A DNA stretch of 64,000 bases, taken from NCBI GenBank assembly GCA_900110395.1, contig FODP01000007.1, positions 1 to 64,000 of the forward strand, written 5' to 3'. Position 1 is the first letter of the stretch. Each line of letters begins with the position of its first letter. Shown here piece by piece: positions 53,515 through 62,600 of this stretch. The DNA comes from Rhodospirillales bacterium URHD0017 (GTDB lineage Bacteria; Pseudomonadota; Alphaproteobacteria; Reyranellales; Reyranellaceae). The translations under genes and the position numbers were made by a program. The notes beneath the pieces were generated by a model that was not told where the DNA came from, searched no databases, and saw nothing but the letters and a program-made list of their open reading frames with translations.

Positions 53515-53613
53515 CCCTCCTTCGCTCCTGCGGAGCTACGGCGGGCAGGCCCTCCGACGCTGCGGACCCAGGGAGGGCGAAGCCCTCCGAAGCTGCGAAG
53601 CAGCGAAGGAGGG
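53515..53613. repeat. Palindromic repeat family C, copy 2 (composite)
   Basis: CCCTCCTTCGCT (53515-53526) pairs with AGCGAAGGAGGG (53602-53613). Between them are further copies of the same words: CTCCTGCGGAG, GCCCTCCGACGCTGCGG, GGGAGGGCGAAGCCCTCC and GAAGCTGCGAAGC. It fills the divergent gap before the receiver gene. Confidence 0.75.
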
Positions 53614-53663
53614 TCGACAGTGGCAACGCCGTCCCCTAGCCTCGGACGCTCTGGGGGAAATGA

Positions 53664-54050
53664 ATGACGGGGACGCGGGTACTCGTCGTCGAAGACGAGT
53701 CGTTGCTGGCTGAGACGTTGTGCGACTTGATGCGGGATGGCGGGTGCGAGCCCGTCGGGCCTGCGGCAACGGTGGCGGAGGCGCTGCGTTTGATCGAGCA
53801 AGGCGGGATCGACGTCGCCCTGCTCGACATCCGGCTGAAGCAGGAGACGAGCTTCGCCGTCGCCTACGCACTGCGCCAGCGCGGCATCCCGTGGCTGTTC
53901 CTAACGTCGTACGCGCAGCACCAGCTGCCGGACGATCTCGGCGATGCCCTCCTGGTCGAGAAGCCGTTCAGCCCGCCGGCGCTGATCGAGACCGTGCGGC
54001 GACTGGCCGAGGGGCTGCCCTGCCAAAGTTCTGTGGCGTCGCGCACATAA
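53664..54050 (+). CDS. Stand-alone response regulator receiver protein
   Basis: A 128-residue CheY-like receiver. Acidic residues are in VVEDES (Glu10, Asp11), the phospho-acceptor is Asp55 in LLDIRLK, the Thr/Ser switch is in LFLTSYA, and Lys about 105 in LVEKPFSP. There is no output domain. It is followed 43 bp later by a second response regulator, so the pair may be co-transcribed. AlphaProteobacterial receivers of this kind often work in phosphorelays. Confidence 0.92.
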   Translation: MTGTRVLVVEDESLLAETLCDLMRDGGCEPVGPAATVAEALRLIEQGGIDVALLDIRLKQETSFAVAYALRQRGIPWLFLTSYAQHQLPDDLGDALLVEKPFSPPALIETVRRLAEGLPCQSSVASRT

Positions 54051-54093
54051 CCGGCCGATGCAGGATGCAACAGTGAGCCAATCTCGAGCGGGA

Positions 54094-54837
54094 ATGCACG
54101 ACGTGACCGACATCGTCCTGGTCGATGACGACGACCTCTATCGGGAAGTCCTGTCGGCCGACCTGGCCGATCGCGGCTTCGCCGTCGCGTGCTTTGCCGA
54201 CGGGCCGTCCTTCCTCGAGGCGGTGAGCCGCGGCGTCGCGGCACAGGTGGCGCTGCTCGACTGGGCGCTGCCCGGGATGACGGGGTTCGAGCTTCTGGGC
54301 GCGCTCAGGGACCGCGGCGTCGCCCTGCCGGTCGTCTTCCTGACCGGATACGCGCTCGCCGAGCGCGAGCTGCAGGCGCTCGATCGCGGCGCCGTCGATT
54401 TCGTCGACAAGGCGCGCGGCACCGAGGTGCTGGCCCACCGGCTGCGGCTGATCATCGAGGGGCAGCGCCAGGCCCCGGCCATGGCGGCGCCGACCCAGGG
54501 CGAGCCGGCCCAGGTCGAGCAGCATGGCGAGCTCGCGCTCCATCGCCAGACGGCGCGCACCCTGTGGCGGCAGCACGACGTCGGCCTGACCATGACGGAA
54601 TACAAGATCGTGGCGCTGCTGGCGTCGCACAAAGGCGAGATCCTGACCTACCGCGCCATCTACGACACGGCGCACTACGAAGGCTTCGTCGCCGGCAGCG
54701 GCGAGCACGGGCACAACACCAACGTCCGCTCGCTGCTGAAGCGCATCCGCCGGAAGTTCTTGGCCGTCGATCCCGGCTTTGCCGAGATCGAGAACAAGCA
54801 GGGCGTCGGCTACGGCTGGCGCGCGCCCGCGCCCTGA
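54094..54837 (+). CDS. Response regulator, receiver plus OmpR-type winged helix (copy 2)
   Basis: A 247-residue paralogue of the regulator at 48903. With the start at 54094 the numbering matches exactly: DDDD at 11-14 and phospho-Asp56. A start at 54058 would add 12 residues. The output domain has LTMTEYKIVALLASHKGE, then YDTAHYEGFVAGSGEHGHNT and LLKRIRRKFLAVDPGF. The linker differs most from copy 1. The output domain resembles ChvI-like regulators of envelope stress, but no sensor kinase is seen. Confidence 0.92.
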   Translation: MHDVTDIVLVDDDDLYREVLSADLADRGFAVACFADGPSFLEAVSRGVAAQVALLDWALPGMTGFELLGALRDRGVALPVVFLTGYALAERELQALDRGAVDFVDKARGTEVLAHRLRLIIEGQRQAPAMAAPTQGEPAQVEQHGELALHRQTARTLWRQHDVGLTMTEYKIVALLASHKGEILTYRAIYDTAHYEGFVAGSGEHGHNTNVRSLLKRIRRKFLAVDPGFAEIENKQGVGYGWRAPAP

Positions 54838-54852
54838 CGCCCAATAGGCAAA

Positions 54853-55156
54853 ATGGCCGCGAAGGTCATCTTCAAGGCGGCCGCCCAAGCCGAGATCGAG
54901 GAAGCCTTCGCCGCCTACGAAGCGATGCGCCGCGGATTGGGCGCCGAGGCCCTCGATGAGGTCACCCGAGTCGAGAGGCACTTGCAGGCGAACCCCGCCC
55001 TCCATCAGAGAATCGACGGTGACATCCGACGCGCCGTCCTGCGGCGGTTTCCCTACGGACTTTTTCCATGTCGTCGATGGCGACGAGGTGACGGTGCTGG
55101 GCTGCTTCCATTTGCATCGCGATCCGCATTCGCAGGCCGAGCTGCGCATACGGTAG
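54853..55156 (+). pseudogene. ParE/RelE-type toxin, frameshifted at a T-run
   Basis: The first frame gives VIFKAAAQAEIEEAFAAYEA and HLQANPALHQ, then RRAVLRRFPYGLF, a ParE-like ribosome- or gyrase-poison fold. After TTTTT at 55061-55065 the natural ending FHVVDGDEVTVLGCFHLHRD lies in another frame and stops at 55156. Adding one T restores a normal protein of about 100 residues. No antitoxin gene precedes it; the response regulator ends 15 bp upstream. It may be a decayed orphan toxin or a sequencing indel. Confidence 0.75.
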
Positions 55157-55159
55157 TCG

Positions 55160-55861
55160 CTATGTCTGTCCGGCTGCGACGACGACGTCGCGGAAGTAGC
55201 CGCGCGAGCCGTCGCCGACGAACAGGCCGACCGGCGCGCGGCGGCCGGCGAAGCGCAGGTCGTCGACGACCAGGACCTCGATGCCGTCGACCAGGGCGCG
55301 CAGCCGGGCGCCGCCGATCTCGAGCCGCAGGCGGTGCCAGCGGCCCAGCGCGATGTCGGCGCCCTTCTCGTAGCGGCCCGGAAAGCGCTCGCGCGAATCG
55401 GAGAAATGGAAGCCGGGATCGGCGACGTACTGGATGGCGCGGTCGATGCGCGGCGCCGGCGGCGGCGGCACGTTCAGGCGGCCGTTGGTCATGCGCAGGT
55501 AGACCGTCTCGTGACTCAGAAAGCCGTCGCCGATATGGAACGACAGGCCGACGAAGCCGCGGTCGTCGGGCGCGCCGCGGCCGGTCAGCACGCCCGCCAC
55601 GGAGGCCTCGATCACGCCGTCGGCGAAGGCCGGCGCCACGGTCGCGATGCTGGGCCGGTTGCCGCCGCCTTGGGTGTTGAGGCGCAGCGCCTGCTCGGCG
55701 TCGGTGAGCTCGACGGCGAGGCAGTCGTGGCCGTTCCATGTGGTAGGCGTGGCCGTCACCAGGTTGGCGGCCGTCGGCCGTGGTGTGTCGGCATGGGCCG
55801 GCAAGAGGGTGGCGGCTATTACGCCGAAGAGGGGGCCGCCGATCAGGGTGCGTCGCTGCAT
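55160..55861 (-). CDS. Secreted LamG-like / DUF1080-type protein
   Basis: A 233-residue exported protein. The ATG at 55861 gives signal MQRRTLIGGPLFGVIAATLL ending at AHA; an ATG at 55885 would add eight residues. The mature part looks like a concanavalin-type beta sandwich: FADGVIEASVAGVL, GFVGLSFHIGDGFLSHETVYL, GRWHRLRLEIGGARLRALVDG and PVGLFVGDGSRGYFRDVVV. These match the 3-keto-disaccharide hydrolase (DUF1080) group. It is divergent from a LysR regulator that probably controls it. Confidence 0.7.
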   Translation of the reverse strand: MQRRTLIGGPLFGVIAATLLPAHADTPRPTAANLVTATPTTWNGHDCLAVELTDAEQALRLNTQGGGNRPSIATVAPAFADGVIEASVAGVLTGRGAPDDRGFVGLSFHIGDGFLSHETVYLRMTNGRLNVPPPPAPRIDRAIQYVADPGFHFSDSRERFPGRYEKGADIALGRWHRLRLEIGGARLRALVDGIEVLVVDDLRFAGRRAPVGLFVGDGSRGYFRDVVVAAGQT

Positions 55862-55916
55862 GGAAACAGCTAGCGTTGCGGCCATGCATCGATCCAACTC
55901 ATAGTATGCATTGGTC

Positions 55917-56852
55917 ATGAACCAGATCGATCTTCGCCGTTTCGACCTCAACCTTCTGGTCGTCCTCGACGTGCTGATGGCCGAGCGCGGCGTCAGCCGC
56001 GCGGCCGCGCGGCTTGGCCGCACGCAGTCGGCGGTCAGCCATTCGCTGGCGCGGCTGCGCGAGCAGCTCGGCGATCCGCTGCTGCTGAAGGGCGGCCGGC
56101 GCATGGAGCCGACCGCCTTCGCCCTCGAGCTGATGGAGCAGATGCGGCCGCTGCTGCAGGGCCTGCAGCGCGTGCTGGCGCCGCGCCGGCGCTTCGATCC
56201 GGCGACATCACATCGCGTCTTTCGGCTCAGCGTCCCGGACTTCGCGCAGGCGATGTTCATCGAGCTTCTGACGCAGGCGCGGCGGAAGGCGCCTGGTGTG
56301 TCGATCGAATGGACGGGGCCGCGCGAGACCATGCTGCTCGAGCTCGCCGAGGGCCAGCTCGACCTCGCCATCGCGCCCGCGGGCCTGCGCCTGCCGCAAG
56401 GTCTCGCGGCCGAGAGCATCGGTGCGCTGCAGTGGCGCTGCTTCGGCCGGCGCGGGCATCCGGCGTTTCGGCGCTGGGGCCGGCGCGCCTGGACGGCGTG
56501 GCCGCACGTCGTGGTGCGCGTCGGCGATCAGCTCGAGAGCCCGGTCAACATCGCGGCCGGCGCAGTCGGCCTTAGCCGCACCATCGCGGGCTGGCTGCCC
56601 AACTTCTCGGCGGTGGCGCCGGTGCTGGCCGCCTCCGACCTTCTGGCCACCCTGCCCGCGCCGGCGATGGCGGGCACGCTCGGCGCCCATCGCCTGGAGA
56701 GCCGGCGGGTGCCGTTCACCATCGCGCCGCTGCCGCACGTGCTGCTGTGGAGCAGCGTCCGGACCCAGGACCCCGAGGTTGCCTGGCTGCGCCGTCTGCT
56801 CGCGCCGCTCGCCAAGTCGCGGTTCGCCGCTACTCCAGGCGCCAGCACATGA
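55917..56852 (+). CDS. LysR family transcriptional regulator
   Basis: A 311-residue regulator. The N-terminal helix-turn-helix is DLNLLVVLDVLMAERGVSRA followed by AARLGRTQSAVSHSLARLRE. The periplasmic-binding-like effector domain follows from about residue 90. The NodD-type start (LRRFDLNLLVVLDVL) places it near the NodD/LinR branch. The ATG at 55917 is preferred to an upstream TTG at 55911. Only about 55 bp separate it from the divergent secreted-protein gene. Confidence 0.93.
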   Translation: MNQIDLRRFDLNLLVVLDVLMAERGVSRAAARLGRTQSAVSHSLARLREQLGDPLLLKGGRRMEPTAFALELMEQMRPLLQGLQRVLAPRRRFDPATSHRVFRLSVPDFAQAMFIELLTQARRKAPGVSIEWTGPRETMLLELAEGQLDLAIAPAGLRLPQGLAAESIGALQWRCFGRRGHPAFRRWGRRAWTAWPHVVVRVGDQLESPVNIAAGAVGLSRTIAGWLPNFSAVAPVLAASDLLATLPAPAMAGTLGAHRLESRRVPFTIAPLPHVLLWSSVRTQDPEVAWLRRLLAPLAKSRFAATPGAST

Positions 56853-56894
56853 AGAGGCGCCGCGCCACTTCGAGCTGCTGCAGGCCTCTGCGGA

Positions 56895-57860
56895 CTAAGC
56901 CGCCACCGCCAAGCCCGTCGTCTCGTCGACGCCGGTCTTGAGGTTGATGCACTGCACCGCCGCACCCGAGGCGCCCTTGCCGAGGTTGTCGAGCGAGGCG
57001 ACGGCCAGGATCTGCTCCTCGGCCTCGTTGCCGTAGACGGCGAGCTCCATGGTGTTGGTGTCGACCAGCCGGTCGGCGCGCAGGAACCGGTCGCGCTCCA
57101 GCCACTTGCGGTCGGCGAGCGGCCGCACCGGCACGAAGGTCTCGCCGGCATAGTAGTCGCTGAGCACGCCGTGCACGTCCTTGGCGCTCACCTTCTTCGC
57201 CACGATATCGCGCGTGATCGGCACCATCACCAGCATGCCCTGGGCGTAGTGGCCGACCGAGGGCACGAAGGTGGGCGCGTGCTTGAGGTGCGAGTACTTC
57301 TTCATCTCCGGCACGTGCTTGTGCGTGAGCTCCAGGCCATAGAGGCCGAACGGCTCGACGCCGGGCTGCTCGTGGACGGCGATCAGCTCCTTGCCGCCGC
57401 CGGTGTAGCCCGAGACGCCGAACACCGCGGGCGAGGAGTCGGCGCGCACGATGCCGGCATCGACCAGCGGCCGCAGGATGGCGATCGCGCCCGTCGGATA
57501 GCAGCCGGGATTGGAGATGCGGTTCGACGCGAGCAGCTTCTGGCGATGGTCCTTGGCCATCTCGGGGAAGCCGTAGGTCCAGCCGTCGGCCACGCGATGG
57601 GCGGTGCTGGCGTCGATCACGACGGTGTCGGCGTCACCCAGCGCCGCCACCAGCTCCTTGGCCGCGGCGTCGGGCAGGCAGAGCACGGCGATGTCGGCCG
57701 CCTTGGCGATCTCGGCGCGCTTGCCCAGGTCCTTGCGGTCGGCCATCGGCAGCTCGAGCAGCTCGATGTCGGGCCGGTCCTTCAGCCGGTCGAGGATCTG
57801 CAGCCCGGTGGTGCCGTGCTGGCCGTCGATGAAGATCTTGGTCTTGTTGCTGCTGGTCAT
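56895..57860 (-). CDS. argC: N-acetyl-gamma-glutamyl-phosphate reductase, type 2
   Basis: Third enzyme of arginine synthesis; reduces N-acetylglutamyl phosphate with NADPH. The 321-residue length and IFIDGQHGTTGLQI start mark the short type 2 form. The catalytic Cys is in SNPGCYPTGA, the His in GLYGLELTHKH, and the NADP-site segments DASTAHR and TVVIDAS. KGASGAAVQCINL is near the C-terminus. It is monocistronic here. Confidence 0.95.
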   Translation of the reverse strand: MTSSNKTKIFIDGQHGTTGLQILDRLKDRPDIELLELPMADRKDLGKRAEIAKAADIAVLCLPDAAAKELVAALGDADTVVIDASTAHRVADGWTYGFPEMAKDHRQKLLASNRISNPGCYPTGAIAILRPLVDAGIVRADSSPAVFGVSGYTGGGKELIAVHEQPGVEPFGLYGLELTHKHVPEMKKYSHLKHAPTFVPSVGHYAQGMLVMVPITRDIVAKKVSAKDVHGVLSDYYAGETFVPVRPLADRKWLERDRFLRADRLVDTNTMELAVYGNEAEEQILAVASLDNLGKGASGAAVQCINLKTGVDETTGLAVAA

Positions 57861-57922
57861 GGTCTTCTCTCTCGCAAACTTTAGGCCTTGGGGAAGGGCC
57901 GCCTGGAAAGAAGGAGGAGATG

Positions 57923-57950
57923 GAAGCCGCCTGGTCTCTCCAGCGGCTTC
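57923..57950. other. Hairpin in the argC leader
   Basis: GAAGCCGC (57923-57930) pairs perfectly with GCGGCTTC (57943-57950), 63-90 bases before the argC start on the minus strand. It may be part of the mRNA leader. The remaining 170 bp up to 58122 show no gene. Confidence 0.35.
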
Positions 57951-58122
57951 GATACGGCGCGTTTGTTACGCGCGCGCGTCTTCATACCGCTCGGTAGAGC
58001 GGCAGCGTCGCGACGGTGAAGTGGCGAACGAAGTCATTGCGGGGCGGATATTTCATCTGCCGGGCGCAATGTCAAGGGCACGGGGTCAGGCGAGCGGTGC
58101 GAGCTTGCAGCGGACGCAAAGC

Positions 58123-58914
58123 TCAGATCCGGGGAAGCTGCCGGGCCAGCGTGAAGTCGATCAGGCGGCTGGGGCCGGAGGTGCTCTTGAACTCGATCTG
58201 CAGGACCAGCCGGTCGCCCTCGACCTTGCCCTCGACGCTCGTCCGGCGCGGCGCGCAGGAATTGCTCAAGACATCGATCTCGCCGCGCACGCTCGCCGAC
58301 GGGTCGATGGTGAGCGTCATGGTGCTGGGGCCGCAGAGTTTGGACGTGACGGTGCCGGTGCCGACACCGCCCGCGACACGCAGGTCGATCTCCCGCATCG
58401 AGTACGCGCTGATGCCCGTGGTCGTGAGCGACAGGCCGCCGTGATACTCGCCGTCGAACGGGCCGGCCGGCCCGGGCGGGGCGGCACCGGTCGCAGCGGC
58501 AACGGTGGGCGGCGGCCGTCCGCCGGCCGCGGGCGTCAATCGGACCAGGACCGACAGGTCATAGCGGCTGTTGGCGCCCGAGGCGGCATCGACGATCACG
58601 CCGACCAGGCCGCCGACGATGAGGTTGCCGGCGGTCATGCTCTCGAGCTTGGAGTCCATGACAGCCCTGCTGTCCTCATGGTCGTCCTTGCGGCAGACGA
58701 CCGTGATCGGCTTGGCATCGCGCTTGATGTTCACCGTGCCCGGCGTGCGGACGGTGGCGATGGTGGCACCGTCTCGCGTCAGGGTGCAGTCGGCGGCTTC
58801 GGGTTGCGAGACGACGGCGATGTCCTGGCGGTTGCCGGTGGTCACGGTGGCGCAGCCACCGCCGAGCAGGCCCAGCAGCACCACTGCGGCCCGGACGAAG
58901 AGACGGCTGGTCAT
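58123..58914 (-). CDS. Lipoprotein, 263 aa
   Basis: Start MTSRLFVRAAVVLLGLLGGG followed by Cys: a lipobox (LLGGGC) at about residue 21. The mature part opens with DIAVVSQPEAADCTLTRDGA and GTVNIKRDAKPITVVCRKD, which resembles lipoproteins of the PEGA-like or TIGR type. A Pro/Gly linker precedes a second beta domain, DGEYHGGLSLTTTG. GGGGGAG precedes the ATG. Function unknown. Confidence 0.75.
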   Translation of the reverse strand: MTSRLFVRAAVVLLGLLGGGCATVTTGNRQDIAVVSQPEAADCTLTRDGATIATVRTPGTVNIKRDAKPITVVCRKDDHEDSRAVMDSKLESMTAGNLIVGGLVGVIVDAASGANSRYDLSVLVRLTPAAGGRPPPTVAAATGAAPPGPAGPFDGEYHGGLSLTTTGISAYSMREIDLRVAGGVGTGTVTSKLCGPSTMTLTIDPSASVRGEIDVLSNSCAPRRTSVEGKVEGDRLVLQIEFKSTSGPSRLIDFTLARQLPRI

Positions 58915-59014
58915 GGTCCGATTGCTCCCCCTGGTTGCACTGGTTAGCGAAACCATGCAGCCTCGACAAGCTGCACGCCGCGCATACGCCAATATTCGAA
59001 CGAGGGCACCAGCC

Positions 59015-59509
59015 ATGAGCCAGTCCGCCCATCCTGCCCCTCATCCTGATGGCCTCTCCATGCTGGAGAAGCGCACGATCGAGGCCGAGATCCTGAAGGA
59101 GGTCTATCTCACCCTGAAGGAGAGCCACGGCGAGGCGGTGGCGAAGAAGACGATCGCGGAGTCCGTGCGACGCTCGGCCATCGAGCAGGCGCGCGCCTTT
59201 GCCGCCGCCGCGCCGGGCGGCACCTCGCTGAAGGCGTTCCAGGACGTCATGCCGCTGTGGACCAAGGGCGGCGCGCTCGAGATCGAGGTCAAGGAGCAAG
59301 GTCCCGAGACCTTCGCCTTCAACGTCGTGCGCTGCCGCTACGCCGAGACGTACAAGGCGATGGGGCTGGGCGAGATCGGGCACCTGCTGTCGTGCAATCG
59401 CGACGGCGCGTTCTGCGAGGGCTACGACCCCAAGCTCAAGCTCGAGCGCACGCAGACCATCATGCAGGGCGCGAGCCACTGCGACTTCAAGTACACGTAC
59501 GGCAAATAG
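59015..59509 (+). CDS. L-2-amino-thiazoline-4-carboxylic acid hydrolase family protein
   Basis: A 164-residue protein whose second half has the family pattern: VVRCRYAETYKAMGLGEIG, then SCNRDGAFCEGY and MQGASHCDFKY, with conserved Cys, Asp and His residues. The N-terminal half is helical. The founding member hydrolyses ATC to cysteine, but most relatives are uncharacterised. It diverges from the lipoprotein gene across 100 bp. Confidence 0.8.
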   Translation: MSQSAHPAPHPDGLSMLEKRTIEAEILKEVYLTLKESHGEAVAKKTIAESVRRSAIEQARAFAAAAPGGTSLKAFQDVMPLWTKGGALEIEVKEQGPETFAFNVVRCRYAETYKAMGLGEIGHLLSCNRDGAFCEGYDPKLKLERTQTIMQGASHCDFKYTYGK

Positions 59510-59613
59510 CTCTTCATCCCGACTGAAGCGGTTTGGGACGCCCAGTCAACGCTTTCGGGACGCACGGGCAAGGCCGAAACGCAACCCCGCCTTCTTTTCG
59601 ACGTTAGTTTGCC

Positions 59614-62600
59614 ATGGCGCGGCCACGGATCGATCTCCGCTCAGCGACATCCCTCACGGCCACGCTTCTGCTGGCAGCGCTTTGCGCGACGTCTGCAGTT
59701 GCCCAGACCTTCATCCCGCAAGGGCCTTCACCCAGCATCGGGCGGAGCGGCGTCATCCAGAGCGCCGATGCGCCGCCCAACGGCACCGTCTCGGGCGCGG
59801 TGCAGGCGATCGTCACCGATCCGCGCAACGCCGGCACGATGTATATCGGCGGCACCAATGGCGGCGTGTGGGCGACGCGCAACGGCGGCGCGACCTGGAT
59901 GCCGCTCAGCGACAACCAGCGCTCGCTGTCGATCGCGAGCCTGGCGCTCGACCCGACCAATCCCAACGTGCTGCTGGCCGGCACCGGCATCACCTCGAAC
60001 GGCAACCCGACCTCGGGCGACTACACGCAGCGCGGCGGCCCGCGCATCGGCATCCTCTACAGCAGCACCGGCGGCGCGAGCTGGAGCGAGCTGGGCGGCG
60101 TCACGCTCGCCGGCAAGAGCATCGTCGGCGTGGCGGCGCGCGGCAGCACCATCCTCGCCGCCGCCGCCGAACCCTACGACAACGCCGCGCCCGGCGGGCT
60201 CTACCGCAGCGTCAACACCGGCCAGAGCTTCCAGCCGGTGACCCTGGGCTCGGGCGGCGGCACCGCGGCGGTGACCTCGCTCGCCGCCGATCCCAACAAC
60301 CAGAGCATCTTCTACGCCGCTGTAAACTCGACGGTGGCGGCCGACCGCGGCGTCTATTTCAGCTCAACGACGGGCGCCAGCTGGACCAAGGGGCTCGATC
60401 TCGCCGCCGGCCAGATCGCGCGGCTGGCGGCCGGCCCCGGCAATTCGGTGGCGGTCGGCATCTATGACGGCAGCAACAAGCTGGTGGCGCTGAAACTCTC
60501 CAAGAGCGGCGGCGCCGCCGGCTCGTGGATCGACCTCGCGCTGCCCGACACCAATTCGACCGGCCAGGCGCCCACCAACCTCGCGATCGCCATCGACCGC
60601 AGCAATCCCAACATCGTCTATGTCGGCGGCACGCTGAACACGCCGGCCGCGACTCTGTCGGCCTATCGCGTGGTGCTGGGCGCCAACAACAGCTCGACGA
60701 TCGAGAACCTGACCGACAACGGCACGCTGAACGGCTCCTCGCCGCATGCCGACGCGCGCAACTTCGCCTTCGACGCCGACGGCCGGCTGATCATGGCGGG
60801 CGACGGCGGCGTCTATGTGCGCAGCAACCCGCAGGGCAACAACGGCACCTGGAGCGGCCTCAACACACCAGGCCTGCAGCTGCGCGAGGCCTATGCCGTG
60901 GCCTTCGACGCGATCAGCAAGCGCCTGGTGGTGGCGGCGCAGGACACCGGCACGGCCTTCCAGACCAATCGCGGCGGCCAGGGCTACACCGCGATCGGCG
61001 GCGGCGACGGCCTCAATGCCGTGGTCAACGACAGATCCTTCAACGACCAGAGCGCGATCTACACAAGCTCGCAGAACCTCGGCGGGCTGACGCGCATGAT
61101 CGTCAACGCTCAGGGCCGCACCGTCGGCGACGATACGACCTTCGTGACGACCAAGGGCAAGCCCGGCGTGCTGAACTTCGCGAGCGACGACTTCACCGAG
61201 AAGGGCGAGGACGGCCCGGATCTCGTGGCCCTGCCGTTCGCCAGCAAGATCGTGCTGAACAAGATCGATCCGACGATGATCGCGCTCGGCACCAACTACG
61301 TCTACGTCACGGTCGACGCCAATGCTGCCAGCGACACGCTCACACTCGTCAACCTCGGCTTGGCGGGCGTGCCGGGCGGCACATTCAAGGTCGGCGACTC
61401 CCCGGTCACCGCGCTCGCCTACGGCACCAGTGACAACAGCCACGCCGTGCTTGCCGGCTCCAACGGCGGACTCTTCCTCAGCACATCGAACCAGCCGGGA
61501 TCGCTCTCGCGGCTGGCGGCGTATACCGGCGGCACGCCCGCATCCGTCGTGTTCGACAACCGCACCCAGAACCGCTTCTTCGCCGTCGATACCGTGGACC
61601 TGTGGAGCACGCGCGACCAAGGGACCTCCTTCGATCCGCTCACGGCCAATCTCACGGCGCTCAACATCACCCGCCCGACCTCGCTGGAGTTCATCTCCAA
61701 CAACGGCGTCAACGCCCTGCTGGTCGGTGGGCTGAGCGCCGTCGCCAACAACCAGAGCCCGATCGCAGCGGCAGACAGCGACACCATCGGCAACCTGTCG
61801 AACTGGCGCGCCTTCGGCTTCGGCCTGCCCGGCGCCCTGGTCAACCACCTGGTCTACAATCCCGCGGTCGACGTGCTGGCGGTCAGCCTGTTCGGCCGCG
61901 GCGCCTGGCTGCTGTACGACGTCACGACGTATTTCCCGACGGCAACGGTGCTGCGCTACGGCTTGGCCGACAACGATTCGGCGCCGGCGGCGGCGTTCCT
62001 GACCAACGGCGCCTATGCCCGCCGCGACCTCGAGAAGGTCGGCACCGGCACGCTCACCATCGCCGGCACGACGAGCTACACCGGCACGACCAGCGTGCTG
62101 GGTGGGCGGCTCGCGGCCAACGGCAACCTGTCGAGCTCGAGCGCGCTGTTCGTCGGGCCCGGCGGCACACTGGGCGGCACCGGTATCGTGCCCACCACCG
62201 TGGTGGCGGGTACGATGGCGCCGGGCAACTCGATCGGCACGATCACGGTCAACGGCAACCTCACCTTCGATCCCGGCAGCACCTATCAGGTCGAGGTCGC
62301 CGGCACGACGGCGGACCGCACCAACGTCAGCGGCACCGCGACGCTCTCGGGTACGACCCAGGCGCTGTTCGCGCCGGGGAACTTTTCGCGCAGCTACACC
62401 ATCGTGTCGGCGGCGGGCGGCCTCACCGGGACCTTCCAGAACCTGACGGCATCTGGCCTGCCTGGCTTCCTGACGCCGAGCCTGGGCTACGGCACAACCG
62501 ACGTGACGCTCAACCTGCAATCGACGATGACGGCGACGTCGGGCCTGGCCGGCAACCAGCTTTCGGTCGCCCGTGCGCTCGACACGGCGTTCAACGCCGG

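Noticed and set aside
53515..53613. CRISPR-like or Rho-independent terminator array
   Set aside because: The repeated words are partial inverted copies without regular spacing; better described as a composite palindromic repeat.
57980..58060. tRNA-like D-arm sequence (GCTCGGTAGAGC)
   Set aside because: No acceptor stem, anticodon arm or TTCGA loop can be placed around it, so it is not a tRNA.
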